Source: Arctopsyche grandis
Taxonomy: Eukaryota; Arthropoda; Insecta; Trichoptera; Hydropsychidae
Assembly: GCF_051622035.1 (NCBI RefSeq)
Contig: NC_135366.1
Span: 1,121,001-1,185,000, forward strand
Reading direction: 5' to 3'
Length of the DNA: 64,000 bases
Positions 1 through 12,554 of the stretch are shown one piece after another. The notes beneath the pieces are model-generated. The model was given only the letters and a program-made list of their open reading frames with translations, made no database searches and was not told the DNA's origin. How positions within the stretch are numbered: the first letter of the stretch is position 1; every line of letters starts with the position of its first letter. A program made the translations under genes and the position numbers.

Positions 1-360
1 ATACACATTGAGCACAATTGTAGGGAAACTTACACAAGATAAAAGTTCTACTTCCGGTTGTCGGATTTAGTTCGAAATTTTCGTTACTTAAAATCACTAT
101 AATTATTATACACATTAAATATCAAGAAGATAAAAATAATTTAAAAGGTCAAAATAAAATTATGAAATATTGTTTAAAAAAAAAATACTACTTCCGGTTT
201 ACAAATTCTGACCAAAACCGTATCAGCTCCAAGTTAGTACATAAAGAATACAAATATAAATTTTCAGCTTGATACGTTCAGGGGTGTGGAAAGAATTGTG
301 GCCACAACATTTTTGACTTTTCTAAGAGGAATAAATCCCACTTCCGGTTTATTAAATTGA
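1..360 (+). repeat. Interspersed repeat with regularly spaced ACTTCCGGTT motifs
   Basis: Positions 1-180 match a second copy at 32500-32596 plus 33340-33420, which a LINE interrupts; this copy therefore shows the uninterrupted state. The decamer ACTTCCGGTT occurs at 50, 190 and 340, spaced about 140-150 bases. It equals the ETS-factor consensus on the complementary strand. The element class is unknown and no coding capacity is visible. Confidence 0.55.
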
Positions 361-1314
361 CTTTTTTTATTTTCATCACATTGATACAAGAATCGATAAA
401 AATTTTCGCAATGAAGAAGTTTAAAACTTATCAATGCTTTTCAGAATCAAATACATACATATATCGTCCTGAAGATGAATGGCAGGATTTTATAAATACG
501 AACAAATATAAAAGTGCACCGGTTTGAACGACCGATTCGCCTTGAATATCAATTTATGGATAATTTTAAATTACTACAGGTATTAAAAGCATACGACAGA
601 ATAGGAAGGGCTCGAAGATATGTAGTTAACGTTTTTAATACCACGGCATGTATAATGTATGAAATTAGTGAAGCGTTTGTTGCAACGTTAGCCGTATATG
701 GACTCTGACGAGACAAATTATTTATTGGCCATTTTTGGCTCAAACGAGTCGCTATTCAAATTGCACACGATGCGTTTTCAAGTAACAAATGGATGCATTC
801 AAATGGTGAGTCGTTTTTCAGGCTTTGTCCGTGTAGCAATGCGATGGCAATCGTTCAGGCGTGAATATGGAAATTGAAGATGAAAGCTTCAAGAACTGAG
901 CTTGGGAATGAATTCAACATGACTATTATTTGACACATTCAATTTTGATTCTGTATAAAAAATAGAGTTGTCTTTTCATTTAAGCTTGCGAAAAAAATCT
1001 CAATATTATAAAGGAATGTAAAAAGCAAAAATAGTAAGAAATTAAATTTTCAATAATGAAGATGTAAAGAAATTCTCGCAATCTTTTTTAAAAAATTAAA
1101 GTTTTAATATACGTACATATGTATGTACATATATACATACATATATGTATACTTATCGTCCTAATACGTATGTTGATAAAAATGAAGCAAAAAAATGGCA
1201 AAGTTTCAAAACAATCGGAAGAATTTAGTCAAAACCAAAATATTGTCAGACGAAAGTGCGAATTGGAATATAGAAGCTTATAATTATAAAAACGGATACA
1301 AATCATGTCTTGTT
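361..1314. other. AT-rich intergenic DNA, nothing recognised
   Basis: No recognisable gene. It holds ATAC/ATGT microsatellite near 1110-1155. The open frame at 514-708 has no recognisable domain and is matched by an equally long frame on the other strand, so I do not call it. Confidence 0.5.
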
Positions 1315-1413
1315 TTGTATAATACAGGTTTTTCATTCCAAATTGACCGTTTTTCATTTCAAATTGATATTGAAAAAGGGTCAATTTGGAATGAAAAATC
1401 TGTATCATAACAA
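1315..1413. repeat. Long perfect-like hairpin, about 34-bp arms
   Basis: The left arm 1315-1348 and the right arm 1379-1413 are inverted copies with about two mismatches or indels. They are separated by a 30-base loop that itself holds a third, diverged copy of the TTTTTCATT..AAATTGA core. It could be a small foldback element or a hairpin-forming transcript. Confidence 0.7.
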
Positions 1414-4400
1414 AAATATGATTAAAATATTACTCAAGTGAGGTTGGATCCATTTTGCAGAACGACGTTCATGTAAAATATAAAAAAAAAATCTATTGAA
1501 GCAGTTAAAGAACCAAAGAAAATTCATAAGAAAAAAATAATACATATTTTTGTATTAAGAATCCTTTGAAAGAATTGCGAAGAAATAAAATTCAAGTATA
1601 ATTGTATTGCTTATGTATATGAAAACAACATTCTTATCCTTTTCCAGTGATTATTTTTTCCTTTTAATTCTAGCCGTGCGATTTTTCCATGAAAAATTAA
1701 ACTTAATTGATTAGCTGGCACTTTCATAAATATGAAGATACTTCAAGGAAAAAGTCACATTATTTCATTTGAAAGAAACGATTGAAAATAACCCTCACAC
1801 ACCGTTAAGGACATGAAATATTCAATCAGCAAGGGAGAAAGAATCGCAGGAATCTTATTATACTATACAAAATATATAAATAAAAATAGAAATGAAGCTT
1901 CGGGAATGGTTGCGAAATGAATTGCAAATTTTCGGCCATCGATAGAGGTTAGGACGGACGGACGGACAGACGGTTAACAAAAAGCACAAGACAACCTTGT
2001 CCAGTCCTACATACATACATATATATTATATATATATACAATACGATTTCTCGTTTTTCGATTCGGACAAAGAGGAGCACACAGCCCGGTTCGGAGAATA
2101 TCAAAAGCATTTCTTCACTTCTTTAGAATTCGGCTGCCGTCGAGAGAAAAACCTTATGTCACGAACGGGTCGTTAGTCGACTCCACCAAATGATTAATTA
2201 GCGATAAACAACACAATATGTCGATAAAAACAAACAATTATCTCCCCGCGATGAGACCCTGTAATTATATTTTGGTAATGTTGAAAATTGAAACTGATAC
2301 GCGGCGACTTGTTCTCTTCACAGGTACATAATATGATGCATACGTAAAGTCGTTAATGTTAACGTCACTTTAACGTTAACGTTAAATTATTTCGTAAATA
2401 TGTCGTAAATTTATACTACGGTCAAGTTTGATGTTATTTTTTGGGGTTTTGGTTCGACACGTGTCGCATAAAGTATCTACATACATAAATGTGTAAGATA
2501 AGTCGCGTTGCAAGAGCATCTTCACACGGTCAAAAATATGCAATGGAATGCAATACTTCGATACTTTCTCACGATAACATGTTCTTTATATCCTTGTTAA
2601 TTAGATAAAATGATAACGTGAACTGTAAGGCTTAAACATCAGGTTTTGTATTACAACGTAAAAATGATCAATGTTTCAAATGTTTCTGGGTTAATTGCTC
2701 GAAATTGCTCGAATGTCAATTACTCGAAAAAAAAAACAGTTCTGAAATATGTAGGTTATTCATTAACTTAGTTTAAATGTTTTTTATAATTCAAGTTAAA
2801 AAAAAAAGAAATGTTCATACAAATCAAATAAAAACATATCAAATTTCAAAAAACTTTTTTCCAGCAGTTTACCGTTTCAAATAGCTTTAAGCTATTCAAT
2901 GATAAGTTTCTGTAAAACTACGATTTTTTGTAACTGAAAAGGAAAAGCACTAGTTTTTTTTTATTAAAATGTCGAATCACACTTAAAAAAAAACTAGACA
3001 AATTAACAGGCATTGCTCGTGAAAGTTGATAAAAAAAAAACAGTTCAGAAAAATTTCTAGTATTTGTTGGAATACTGTGAGATATATGTAAGTATACAGT
3101 ATTTTAAGATAATGGTTTAAAAAAAAACTGTAGATTTGCATAGGGACAAACAAAATCTCATCTTAATATAGTACATAGCTGAATTGCCCGGCGTCGCTGG
3201 GGCATGTGTAAATTTCAAATAAAATAAAAATGAAACTTTTCTAACAGAGTTCTGTAGTCTGCGATCTAAATTATTAGAATATGATGATTTAATTGATGAG
3301 AAAGAATATGATGATGAGCGGCCAAACAAACAAACATTCATATGAATATGCCTAATAGACATGCAGTTTCAAGGCAAGTTTTTTACAATGCAATGTGATG
3401 AAAGAATTATTTGAATGAACAATTCAGGCATTTTGAATAAGCTTTTCTCGACGATTGACATCACCTATGCATCAAAGCAATAAATTATAATAAAAAAAAA
3501 CAGCGACGTAAGTTCGGTTATCTCGCGTTTCGATACGTCGCAAAAATGGAACGCGAAAATTTTCGAAACGGAATCACGAACGACCCACAAAATAAAATGT
3601 GAAAATTCATAAAGCAAGGTTGACATTACGATAAGCACTATTTGCTTTTTTTTCTTAATTTTTAGACACGGTTTGATGGGTTTACTTCTACGTTTTCGGG
3701 TCTTGTATGAACGGCTTCATTGTTCTTCACTTTGGAAGTTCTCATGGGTTGTTTTTACATACAAAAAGCGGAAGACGTATATTATAAAACTTCCAAAAAA
3801 ATAGTGAAGATGATTACAAGCGACACTGGACTCACAATATATATACGCATATTAATAAGGAAATAGACAATGGAAGTTTAATATAATGGTTCATTTACAT
3901 TCCCCACTCTCTTTGTACGACGAGTTGTATTTTCCGAGAACTTCTCCATCGTCCAGAATAACTAGACCTTCATTTTATTATTATATATATTTAATTAAAA
4001 TAAAAAGAACTGCAGTCTATCTTCAAGGGAAATAACTCGCATTTTCCCGACTGATCGATCAAAAAAAGAGACAATAAGACATCCTTTGGTCAAGGATTGA
4101 AAAAAATAACGTTCAAGTTTTCTTATATGGTCTTCGTTGCATGACAGATCTATTAGCCGGTTTATACATGTGAGATTATAGTCCAGCTTCAGGTAAATTT
4201 ATGGTGAAACATCGGACGTGGAAGTTTAATAGTCATAATAGGTATAATATAGCGTTTATTACATACAAGGCTATCACTTGACAGGTCGCTCAATTGAAAA
4301 TTATCCAATAAATAATGATTTATTATTAGAAATGTGCGAATATCTCCAGGTTGAGCTATTGTATTATAAATTGCATTGTCAGATTTTAACAGGCTAATAT

Positions 4401-6944
4401 TACTGTTGAACAAAAACAAGTCTCAAAGGTCAAGTTCTCTGTATATGCACATTTTCCAATTAGAAACATTCAATAAAAATATGTAATATGAAAAACTTGA
4501 TGTATAATTTTTTTAATTACACATTTTTTAAAAATTATTTATATATTACTAAATAATATTAATCTATATATCCTTGTTAAATTATGATTAAATCTTCAAT
4601 GAAATCATTCAACCAGAAGTGATTCTTAAATCGGATGATTTAATTTACTATGATGTGTTCTGTAAAAGTCGAAGTCGAAGTCGAAGTTAAAAAAGGTTTT
4701 TTTTGATAATTTTGTCAAACAATTTAAAAATAAATGGTGGAGAAAATTGCGTGTTGGTCACATCATACACTGAGATGTGCGATTTTGAACGCAAACGTGC
4801 GTTTACAATCAGAAATAACCGATTACATGCCACGTACTCAAAGTACCTACATACTATCGTACTGTACATTACGTTTGTAAGTATATAAGTTCATTGTTTT
4901 TTTTCTGTAAATTAATAACAGGCATATTTATCCAATATTTAAATTGATAATTACATTGTGAATAAAAATATTTGGTCGATTTCTCTCGTCGTTCATTAAC
5001 TTTGAATTAATTCCAGGTGTGATACAATCTTTCGTGTAACAAGCAAGGCGTAACAAGCGGTAACTGTCGATTCGGTAAAATTCGGTAATCTCAATGGAAA
5101 TTTGACTGTGTTGTTATTTTTTATAATAAAATATTTATTTCACTATCGCAAAATAGCTTTAGGTGTAAAAAATGTGTTGAAAATCATGTCAGTGTCGACA
5201 ATGCGTTACACAAAATGTATGAACGCATAGGAAAAACTATGAACGAAATTGAAAGTACAGCAAAACATAATTATACGTTCGGTTTGGTTAGATTAGAAGT
5301 TGAAAATTAAACGTCGAATAAAGAAAGCAATATATTTAACGTTTTTTTATCTAACATACAGACAAAATTTCAGTAATTCAATCATTAAATGAGATGAGGC
5401 TTGTAAAAAGGAATACGTTTGAAATAAATATGTGCGCAATATAATTTTCGATAGGTAGTATATTCTAAAATAATAGCGTTAAAAAATAAAAATAAAAATA
5501 TCAAAGAAAACCCTATTTATCTGTTTTTGTAATAATGTAATAAAAATTGTTAAATTTTTAATTATGAATGCTGCAATTGGTTTTCGAAAAATATTTTTCA
5601 TTAATGATTTATTATTTAATATTAAAAAATTCTATTACATATAACTAGTGTTGTAAATCGAGAATATTCTCCAAAAGATTATTCGCCGAGAATTATCTTT
5701 ATTTTTTGGTTATAAAACATCTCTAGATAGTTTATGAACTTTTTAGATGATTCTAGGATATTTTCAGAACCTAATAGGAGTAATAGGACTTTCTAGAATG
5801 TCTGAGAGCATTTTGAATGACATTTTTTCATTCTGACGACACTGAATGTGTAATTTTGTCAACTTAACGTACGGTCTATAACGTATAATTTTCGATATAA
5901 CGATTTTTTTTTTAATTTAACGTTATATCGAAACAATTCAATAAGAAGTTGGAAGCTTAGAAGTTCAATATAATGAAATTTGAATGTATGTATGTAAATA
6001 CGTATAACACTTTCTAAATATACAATAGAGAAAACGCACACAGCAATCAAAATACATATGATAGAAAAACAACTTCCAAAAATGATATAAATATAAGTAG
6101 ACTAAATTAACAGAATTTATTTTTTTTAGATATACATATATGTATAAGAGACTTTCAAAATAAATATGCCTGTTTCTTAGCGTCTAGACTCAAATTGTTA
6201 AATTTGATTCAGTATGTTTTGGGCACCGAAATTAGGATCTACATTTTATATATGTACATATATACATATGTATATGTTCAGGTGAGTTGATATATAATAA
6301 TATAATAATAACTGTTGGTCTTAATGCGAAAGCAGTTACTGGTAAATTGACAATATCGCACGGTCTGATAACCGAGCGTCAACATCCGCGATTATAAACT
6401 ACCATACGAACCGGTACAACCGATTCGAAATAGTCTTATCGGTTACAGGCACCTACATATAATACATATATTCAACCGGTAGATGTACCCGTAATATATA
6501 CATATATTCCGTCTCGAAAGGATATTTTGAAATTTAAACAGGTGAAGATTTAAGCTGAAAGATTATATTATGTATTTATATGTATTCAGTTAGTAAAAAG
6601 GATTATCATACAATAAATTAATTATAGCCATTAAAGCATTCAATTGAATACTTTCTATAGATGTAGTAAAACAAGTGGTATAAATCATCCTTTCAATTAA
6701 ATTGAATTATATACGGAGTGAAGTTGAAATGATGCACATAAATTTCAAAACTTTTTAAATGTCTGAAATACTCTTACAAGCAAATTAAATCATTAAAACC
6801 ACACTTCAATTCGATATACCTACATACAGTGAATCAATCAATACTTGAGTGGTTAATCAATTTCAGAGTTAAAAATACATAGCATTGGTGCTCACGTTTG
6901 CTATGACTCGACAGTACTATGCTCTCATTAAAAAGCTATGAAAT
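1414..6944. other. AT-rich intergenic DNA without recognised genes
   Basis: Read on both strands, this stretch shows only short unsupported frames. It includes ATAC-type microsatellites (about 2008-2040, 6120-6150 and 6240-6275), poly-A runs, and a short motif family (TTGCTCGAATGTCAATTACT-like, 2690-2730) that recurs inverted at 10600-10640. Further exons of the class C receptor, transcribed leftward from 7013, might be here, but I could not identify one. Confidence 0.45.
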
Positions 6945-7012
6945 TCATGTGACAAACTTAATATATTTAAAAATAAAGGTTTTGCTCCAACGTATATTGG
7001 AAGAGTGCTTAC

Positions 7013-8342
7013 CGGGAGGTGAAGGAGGTGCTGGTCTTTTCCAAGTGTTGGCACCTGCTGGAGTAGTCGTGGGAGGAGATGCAGCAGGAGCTGGTCCCAC
7101 AACTCCATACTTGACAGGCTTGAAGTGGAAGAACGACGGCGAATAGGCAGAAGCAGCTCTGCTCAGAGAGCTCAACCTCTCTTCTCTGTCGGCACGAGCC
7201 TCACGGCCAAAAGCAGCGAGCTGTCTTCCTTTGGGCGCAAACATAACTATGAAGATAGCAGCCGACGCCAGAGCAAGCCCAAATCCCAAACAACCATCTC
7301 TATGCCTGGGAGAGGCTAAAAGAGCTGCTCCAGCTCCAGCACCAGCTAAAAGAGCTCCACCTCCGCAAGCCCAAGCGATATGACTCGCTTCTCTTTCTCT
7401 CCCCCGAGCCCTCACTGCCAAAGCAGCAGCAGCCGCTGCCAGACAAGCAGCATACGACAAACTTAACAGCAGATCGACGAAAGGAGCTCTACATCTTTCA
7501 GGCAGGGGAGGAGTAGCTGGCAGAGCTCGCGGTGGAGATGCTCCCAACCACTGAGCACCGATCACAGCCTGAGTCAACACTGCGAAGAAGAGCAGCAAAG
7601 CTTGATATGGAGCCGGCAAGTACACACCGCCTTCCAAGCTAGCCAAAAACACACATTTAACCAGCAACGAGGCGAAAACCAGCGCTAGAGACAGACCAGC
7701 ACCGAACCGAACAGCAGCACAAGCAGCCACAGTAGGAGTAGCAGTCATGAGAGCACCTTGAGCAGCACAGGCGAATAAACCAAGCAGGAGCATCTGGCCC
7801 AAGAAGAGATGTCTGCGTCCGGGTGCCGTCCTCCAAACCTTACACAGAACAAACGCCTCAAAAGAAGCGACGGAAAGCATAACCAGCGAAGAAAGGATGA
7901 GTAGGGGCAGTGCCCACGGTTCCTTTCTGAGTCCTGCTGTAGGCGTTTGAGGGATTGTTGTAGTGTTGACGATGGTTGGAGACGTTTCCGTTTCTACTAT
8001 GGCGTCCTCTATGTATATTTCGGTGGATGAAGGTTGAGCTGGGGGTGGTTGAGGTATCATCTTTTCAGGCACTACGAAGTAGTCTGTGCTCATTTCTAAT
8101 CGGTGCGCTTCGGTGTGAGATGGGGTGGTTGGGTCAGGTTCTGGTGGTGTTGGCTGGGTGGTCGAGGGTTGGTGTTGGCGTGGTGGTAGCCTCGGTTCCA
8201 AGCGGTCTCCGAATCTCTTGGGGTTGGCCCTGGCCCTGGCAGGTCCTGCAGGTAGGAGAAGTGGCAGAAGCAGCAGAAACAGAAGTGGTCCAGGTGATGG
8301 GAGCAGAGCCGGCAGCAGCGGCCGCCCCTCTCGCCCGCTCAT
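7013..8342 (-). CDS. Orphan class C GPCR, 5' coding exon with the whole 7TM domain
   Basis: This exon encodes about 443 residues of a cell-surface receptor of the metabotropic-glutamate (family 3) fold. The start chosen is the ATG at 8342-8340; the frame runs further upstream but only to a GTG. Residues 1-37 form a signal peptide with a Leu-rich core. Residues 38-140 are a Pro/Thr-rich ectodomain, far too short for a Venus-flytrap domain. Seven hydrophobic segments follow (roughly 143-168, 178-200, 210-233, 243-266, 288-310, 322-344, 351-369). Cys208 at the top of TM3 and Cys284 in the second extracellular loop could form the conserved disulphide. TM7 runs into MFAPKGRQL, a class C-type end. 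The exon closes at a donor, CCCG|GTAAGC, in phase 1, so the C-terminal tail continues elsewhere. It is strikingly GC- and Ala-rich beside AT-rich flanks. It resembles the orphan boss/CG32447-like insect receptors from memory of the family; the ligand is unknown. Confidence 0.8.
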
Positions 8343-8363
8343 GCTGCACTGGCGAGAGAGCAC

Positions 8364-8935
8364 CAGACCTAAACGTAGACAGACATGTTACTCGTGAGGT
8401 GGAGGTACTTGGGTATATGCCAAAGTCGATTGTTTATTCGCTCTTTCATACAAACTGAGTCATTTCAATGTCAATGTGCGAGAGCGCACGTGTGTTTGTT
8501 TTGTAACGTAAGGATTCACAATGGCCGGTGTTGATTTTGAGTATGGGTGCAAGCGTGTGATTTATCTACGGAATGTTTGAGCTAATGACCTTTCAGATGC
8601 GAGATAGAACTTTATTGCACGTGGATAATTTTCAATCACAAGTTCAATAATTGCTTGAAGTATTCAATTAACGGCAAACTACGCTTTATCACCTAAGAGA
8701 TGTAATAAAAATTACTATCTACATAGTTAATTAGTGTGGTAAAATGATAAATTTTGATTACATACAATTTATTACCCTATCTACATATTTTATTATATAA
8801 TTGTAAATGTGATAAAGTACTGGGTCTTTTTTTAATGTGGACAAAAAATAATTATACATAAAATGAAAAGTAGTGTTTTCAAATTCGATTTTTTTATAAA
8901 CATGTGTGATTTTTTTTTAATTCACCCGAGTGTTA
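8364..8935. other. Upstream flank of the class C receptor gene
   Basis: This is AT-rich DNA upstream (minus-strand sense) of the receptor start and presumably holds its 5' UTR or promoter. A TTTAG before the coding exon (about 8371-8375, minus) could be a splice acceptor from a 5' UTR exon. No TATA box or initiator can be asserted. Confidence 0.3.
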
Positions 8936-9085
8936 ATATAATAACTAGTCACCGGACCCAGAAGGTGCCGCGTATTGTTCAAAGGTTGTAAATGCATTGT
9001 TAAACGTTTTCCGAACCTTTTTTACAAAGGATTTACAACAATGGAACAATGGATAACACTGTGACTATCCGGTGTCTAATAATAA
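8936..9085 (+). repeat. MITE-like repeat, second copy inverted at 55.8 kb
   Basis: About 145 bp shared, in inverse orientation, with 55790-55935 at roughly 90 percent identity. The match includes the GTGCCGCGTATTGTTCAAAG block and the ACAATGGAACAATGGATA block. The ends are partly inverted (CACCGGA near the left end, TCCGGTG near the right), which suggests a short terminal-inverted-repeat element. Confidence 0.55.
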
Positions 9086-9105
9086 CATATTGAATATATC
9101 AGAAC

Positions 9106-9440
9106 GGTGATGGTCTCATATGAGGCTATCACCCCATTGTAGGAATATTTAACTTGAAAATCGCGACCTTCTTATTTGATTGATTGATTAATTAATTAAT
9201 TATTCTTCCTATTATTATTATTATTTATATATTTTATTTTTTATTATTATTCTATACTATTGTATTTATTATCTATATATTATTTATATGGACGATGGGG
9301 ATTACATTATTCTCCCTATCGTCCGGAATAAAAAAGTTATTATTATTATTATTGTTATTATTTACACGTCTTACATGTAAAATATTGTATTTTGAATAAT
9401 ATGATGTTTAAGAAGGTTTGGTGGCCTCATATGAGGCTCT
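9106..9440. repeat. Two satellite-like monomers split by a retroposon tail
   Basis: The near-palindrome centred on CTCATATGAG occurs at 9106-9133 and again at 9420-9443. The 311-base spacing equals one 121-base period, as seen at 11.3-11.6 kb, plus about 190 bases of inserted retroposon-like tail at roughly 9180-9365. That insert contains a GGACGAT..ATCGTCC hairpin (9289-9325) and ends in (TTA)n. Confidence 0.5.
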
Positions 9441-10185
9441 CACTATATAAAATATTTCAAATGTGTAGAATAAAATAAGCATATTTTTTAAATATCATTT
9501 AAATTTTCATAGTATAATTAGAAATGCTTTATTTATTTACATAAATATATGTATATATACATATACAAGCGTATGGGTTGATTATTTCTGATGAAAAAAA
9601 AAGCTCAATAGAATGACACCTGAATATTACATGTACATAAGTACATATATTATGTAATCTTTCGAAATATAAAATAATCCATCTGAGGAATGTACATAAA
9701 TACCTATCCCATATTTTCAGATTTTGGCAATAACCGCCAATTACCGGCTATTGACCGTTAATTTAACAATTTTCAAGACATGACAAAGTATACGAAAGTC
9801 AATAGCAACCACACAAAAATACCATGATTATACAACAGCTCTTAAACGTGGCATATTTACATAAGAAATATAAACCGGAAATGGCAGTTTGCATAAGAGA
9901 TAAGCACAGGTAAAATACTAAATATAAACAGTCAACAGGTATGTATTTTTTATAATACAATATGTAAACTTGAATATTTATCAAATTAAAACTATCGCCT
10001 TGCAATTCAGCTGTATTAAGATATGTACATATAATGGAAGTTGACTTTTTTCAGATTTGACCTCATCCAAAAGCTATCTACTTTCTTAGTTAGAAAACCA
10101 TCAGACAGTATACCGTGGTTGAAAAATTTAGATTTGTAAAGCGTAAACACATGCATACATATGTAGTTGAAAAATCACACCATAT

Positions 10186-10186
<1 letters not shown>
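9441..10186. other. AT-rich intergenic DNA, nothing recognised
   Basis: No gene or clear transposon was recognised. It contains ATAC/ATGT microsatellite patches near 9540-9570 and 9630-9660. Confidence 0.45.

Positions 10187-10246
<60 letters not shown>
10187..10246. repeat. (AT)n microsatellite
   Basis: About 50-60 bases of uninterrupted TA dinucleotides followed by ACATATAC variants. Open frames across it on both strands (Tyr-Ile repeats) are artefacts. Confidence 0.95.
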
Positions 10247-10250
<4 letters not shown>

Positions 10251-11289
10251 GTTTATATGAGAATACAGACCGATAAGGAAAAGGACCAACTTTTAGCACC
10301 ACATATGGTGAGAATGGATAAACAATCAGGAATGGAATTATATTCGAACGATTCCGAGAAAATCAAATAACAATTTCCGGTTCGAAACCGAATTTCTTCG
10401 GTAATTTTGACCATAAAAAGCAGCAGGACGTGGGTGTATGTATGTACTCAACGCCATATGTACACCATGGACGAGACACAATCGAGATACCCGGTAAATT
10501 GCTTTTATGAATTTTTTTATTGACTTGGGCAATCATTTCTCTATTTGACACGAGTTGTATGAAATATATTTACATAAAATACATTACAATTGTTTTTTTT
10601 TTTAGGGCGAATTGTATTTCGAGCAATTGACATTCTAGGACCTCGTATGTACTTCGAGCAATATGACATTCTATCAATTGATTTGCAAGCAATTAATTTA
10701 GAGCAATTTATGTACAGGTACTTACAGGGCTCACCGAAACTAATGATGATAAAAAAATTCAAGAAATTTCAATTTAAACCCATTTGGGAGATTCGTGTCC
10801 AGTGTAGGTGCAAAAGTTATGGATCTAAAGTTTTCGGTCTCAAAGTTCATGATACGATATCTTAGAGTTTCGTTTTGTTCTTGGGAATTTTCGCACGTCG
10901 AAGACCCTATTATCGAGTCTACCTCAAGAATGAAGGTACTATAATACGTTCTGGACCGGTTTTTTGGCAACACGGGTCCCATCGGTGCATCTACTGCTTT
11001 TTTGTCGTTCTTTAATTTTATTTTTATTTCGTTCTGAAGAATTATACGATGGGTGGTGGGCTGCTGATTGCATTATTAACGAGTTTAAATTAAATTCCGC
11101 AGATGATATCACTACTCTTGGCTTAATTTCGTTGGAGTTTTTTTTTCTTGATAATAAGCATCTTCGAAGATTAATTTCGTTAACATTTTTTAATCAAAAA
11201 GGACACAAACTATATTTCTGAAAATAATTCAAGTTGTTGTTGAGTTGAATTTTCATGTATAAAAAGAATAGTTTTGAGTGTGTTGTATA
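10247..11289. other. Intergenic DNA with a diverged repeat
   Basis: No gene was recognised. At 10600-10710 there are repeated CGAGCAATTGACATTCTA / CGAGCAATATGACATTCTA segments, two imperfect tandem units of about 41 bases, related in inverse orientation to 2690-2730. Confidence 0.35.
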
Positions 11290-11570
11290 TTTCAGAAGGT
11301 TTGATGGCGTCATTTGAGGAAAAGCTATAATAATACTTGCAATTTGATAGTTTCAAAATAAAAAAAAAATGTTTCGACTTCGAATTTTACTGTTCAGAAC
11401 GTATTGCTATGTTTTAAAAAGGTTGATGGCCTCATATGAAACTGTCAATGTAACTTTTTTACGTACAAAAGAAGAATTCAAATACAAACATTAAAAAATA
11501 ATGAACAAAATCAGAACAAGCTGTACATTTCGAAAGGATAAATAAATGGCCTCATTTGAAGCTTCATCTA
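11290..11570 (+). repeat. Degenerate 121-bp tandem repeat
   Basis: The motif GATGGCCTCATATGAA and variants recur at 11303, 11425 and 11545, so the period is about 121 bases. The sequence between is A/T-rich and strongly diverged. The same motif occurs at 9109 and 9420. Confidence 0.5.
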
Positions 11571-11591
11571 ATTAAATTTATAAAGTGTATC

Positions 11592-12481
11592 TAAGAATTG
11601 CAATACCGGTATACCAATATGCCGGTTTACCGGTAAATTAACACCGGTAAATTTTCAAATTTGTCACGAATTTAGTACATATACACGCATTTAATTTCAT
11701 AATATTACATTAAAAACGTTGCAAATGGCGTATTTTACATTGGTTTTTCTGGATTTTTTTTTATTTTCAATATTAAATGTGGCAATTTAAAATTGATAAA
11801 TTCACTGGCAACACAGACAAACCAAATCGTAAGAAATGCGAGCTGACGGTTGTTTCAATTATGATCGAAACTATTAAATGGTCCAAACTTTAAATAAATA
11901 AATATGATTGGTTGAAAATAAAAAATAATTTATTTATGAATGTACTTTAAAGCATTTATATGATTCATTATTTTCATAATTGAGTGTGATGTACATATGA
12001 GTGGAATTTTGATCTTCACTCTTCCATTTGGGCCTCGCAGGAAAGTTTTGTCATGTATTATATTATAAATTATATTTTATTATTTTTTTACCTTATTTTC
12101 ATTTTTATGTACTATTTTTCTTTTGTTTTTATCGTATTTTTCTGCTTTTGCCTGTTATTTCTTTTTATTCTATAAATATTTTTTTTTCTCTCTTGTTTAC
12201 TTGTGTAGGCCATTGTGGCGCATTCGGTTCTTCCTGTAATGCCACAATGCTCCAAACTAATGCTTAAATAAATAATTGCTTAAATTATTCACCTGAGATT
12301 AATTTTTAATTATTAACGATTGAATCTAAGTTAATGTTCTAAGGAAAAGTAATCACATGCAGTTTTCTAATCCATGAAAAAAACTTTTTTCATTTACCGG
12401 TAAAAACCGGTATACCGGTAGTGGGAAAAATCATTCACCGTTTACCGGTTTATGAAATTTGACAGTAAATTGCAATCCCTA
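11592..12481. mobile_element. hAT-like element with 8-bp TSD, TACCGGTA-rich ends
   Basis: It is flanked by AGTGTATC at 11584-11591 and 12482-12489, an exact 8-bp duplication. The termini are TAAGAATTGCAAT on the left and, on the complementary strand at the right, TAGGGATTGCAAT. Subterminal regions are rich in TACCGGTA-type palindromes (11605-11650, 12395-12450). There is no transposase frame, so it is non-autonomous. The 8-bp TSD and terminus type fit hAT elements. A LINE 3' end is nested inside it. Confidence 0.75.
11995..12275 (+). mobile_element. 5'-truncated LINE 3' end (type A) nested in the hAT-like element
   Basis: It begins near GAGTGGAATTTTGATC and continues as a T-rich 3' UTR. A terminal hairpin follows (CATTGTGGC 12211-12219 pairing with GCCACAATG 12241-12249), then a TAAATAAATAA tail. 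A second copy of the same 3' end is at 42895-43220. No reverse-transcriptase sequence remains. Confidence 0.7.
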
Positions 12482-12554
12482 AGTGTATCCAATGAACAAT
12501 TTTTAACTAAAAAGCAAATTTTATAAAATATAGAGTGAAAAAAGAAAAAGTTTA

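Noticed and set aside
7976..8458. A 160-codon plus-strand frame over the class C receptor exon
   Set aside because: Antisense shadow of a GC-rich exon, with no domain.
10090..10370. Tyr-Ile repeat open frames
   Set aside because: Produced by the (AT)n microsatellite on both strands.
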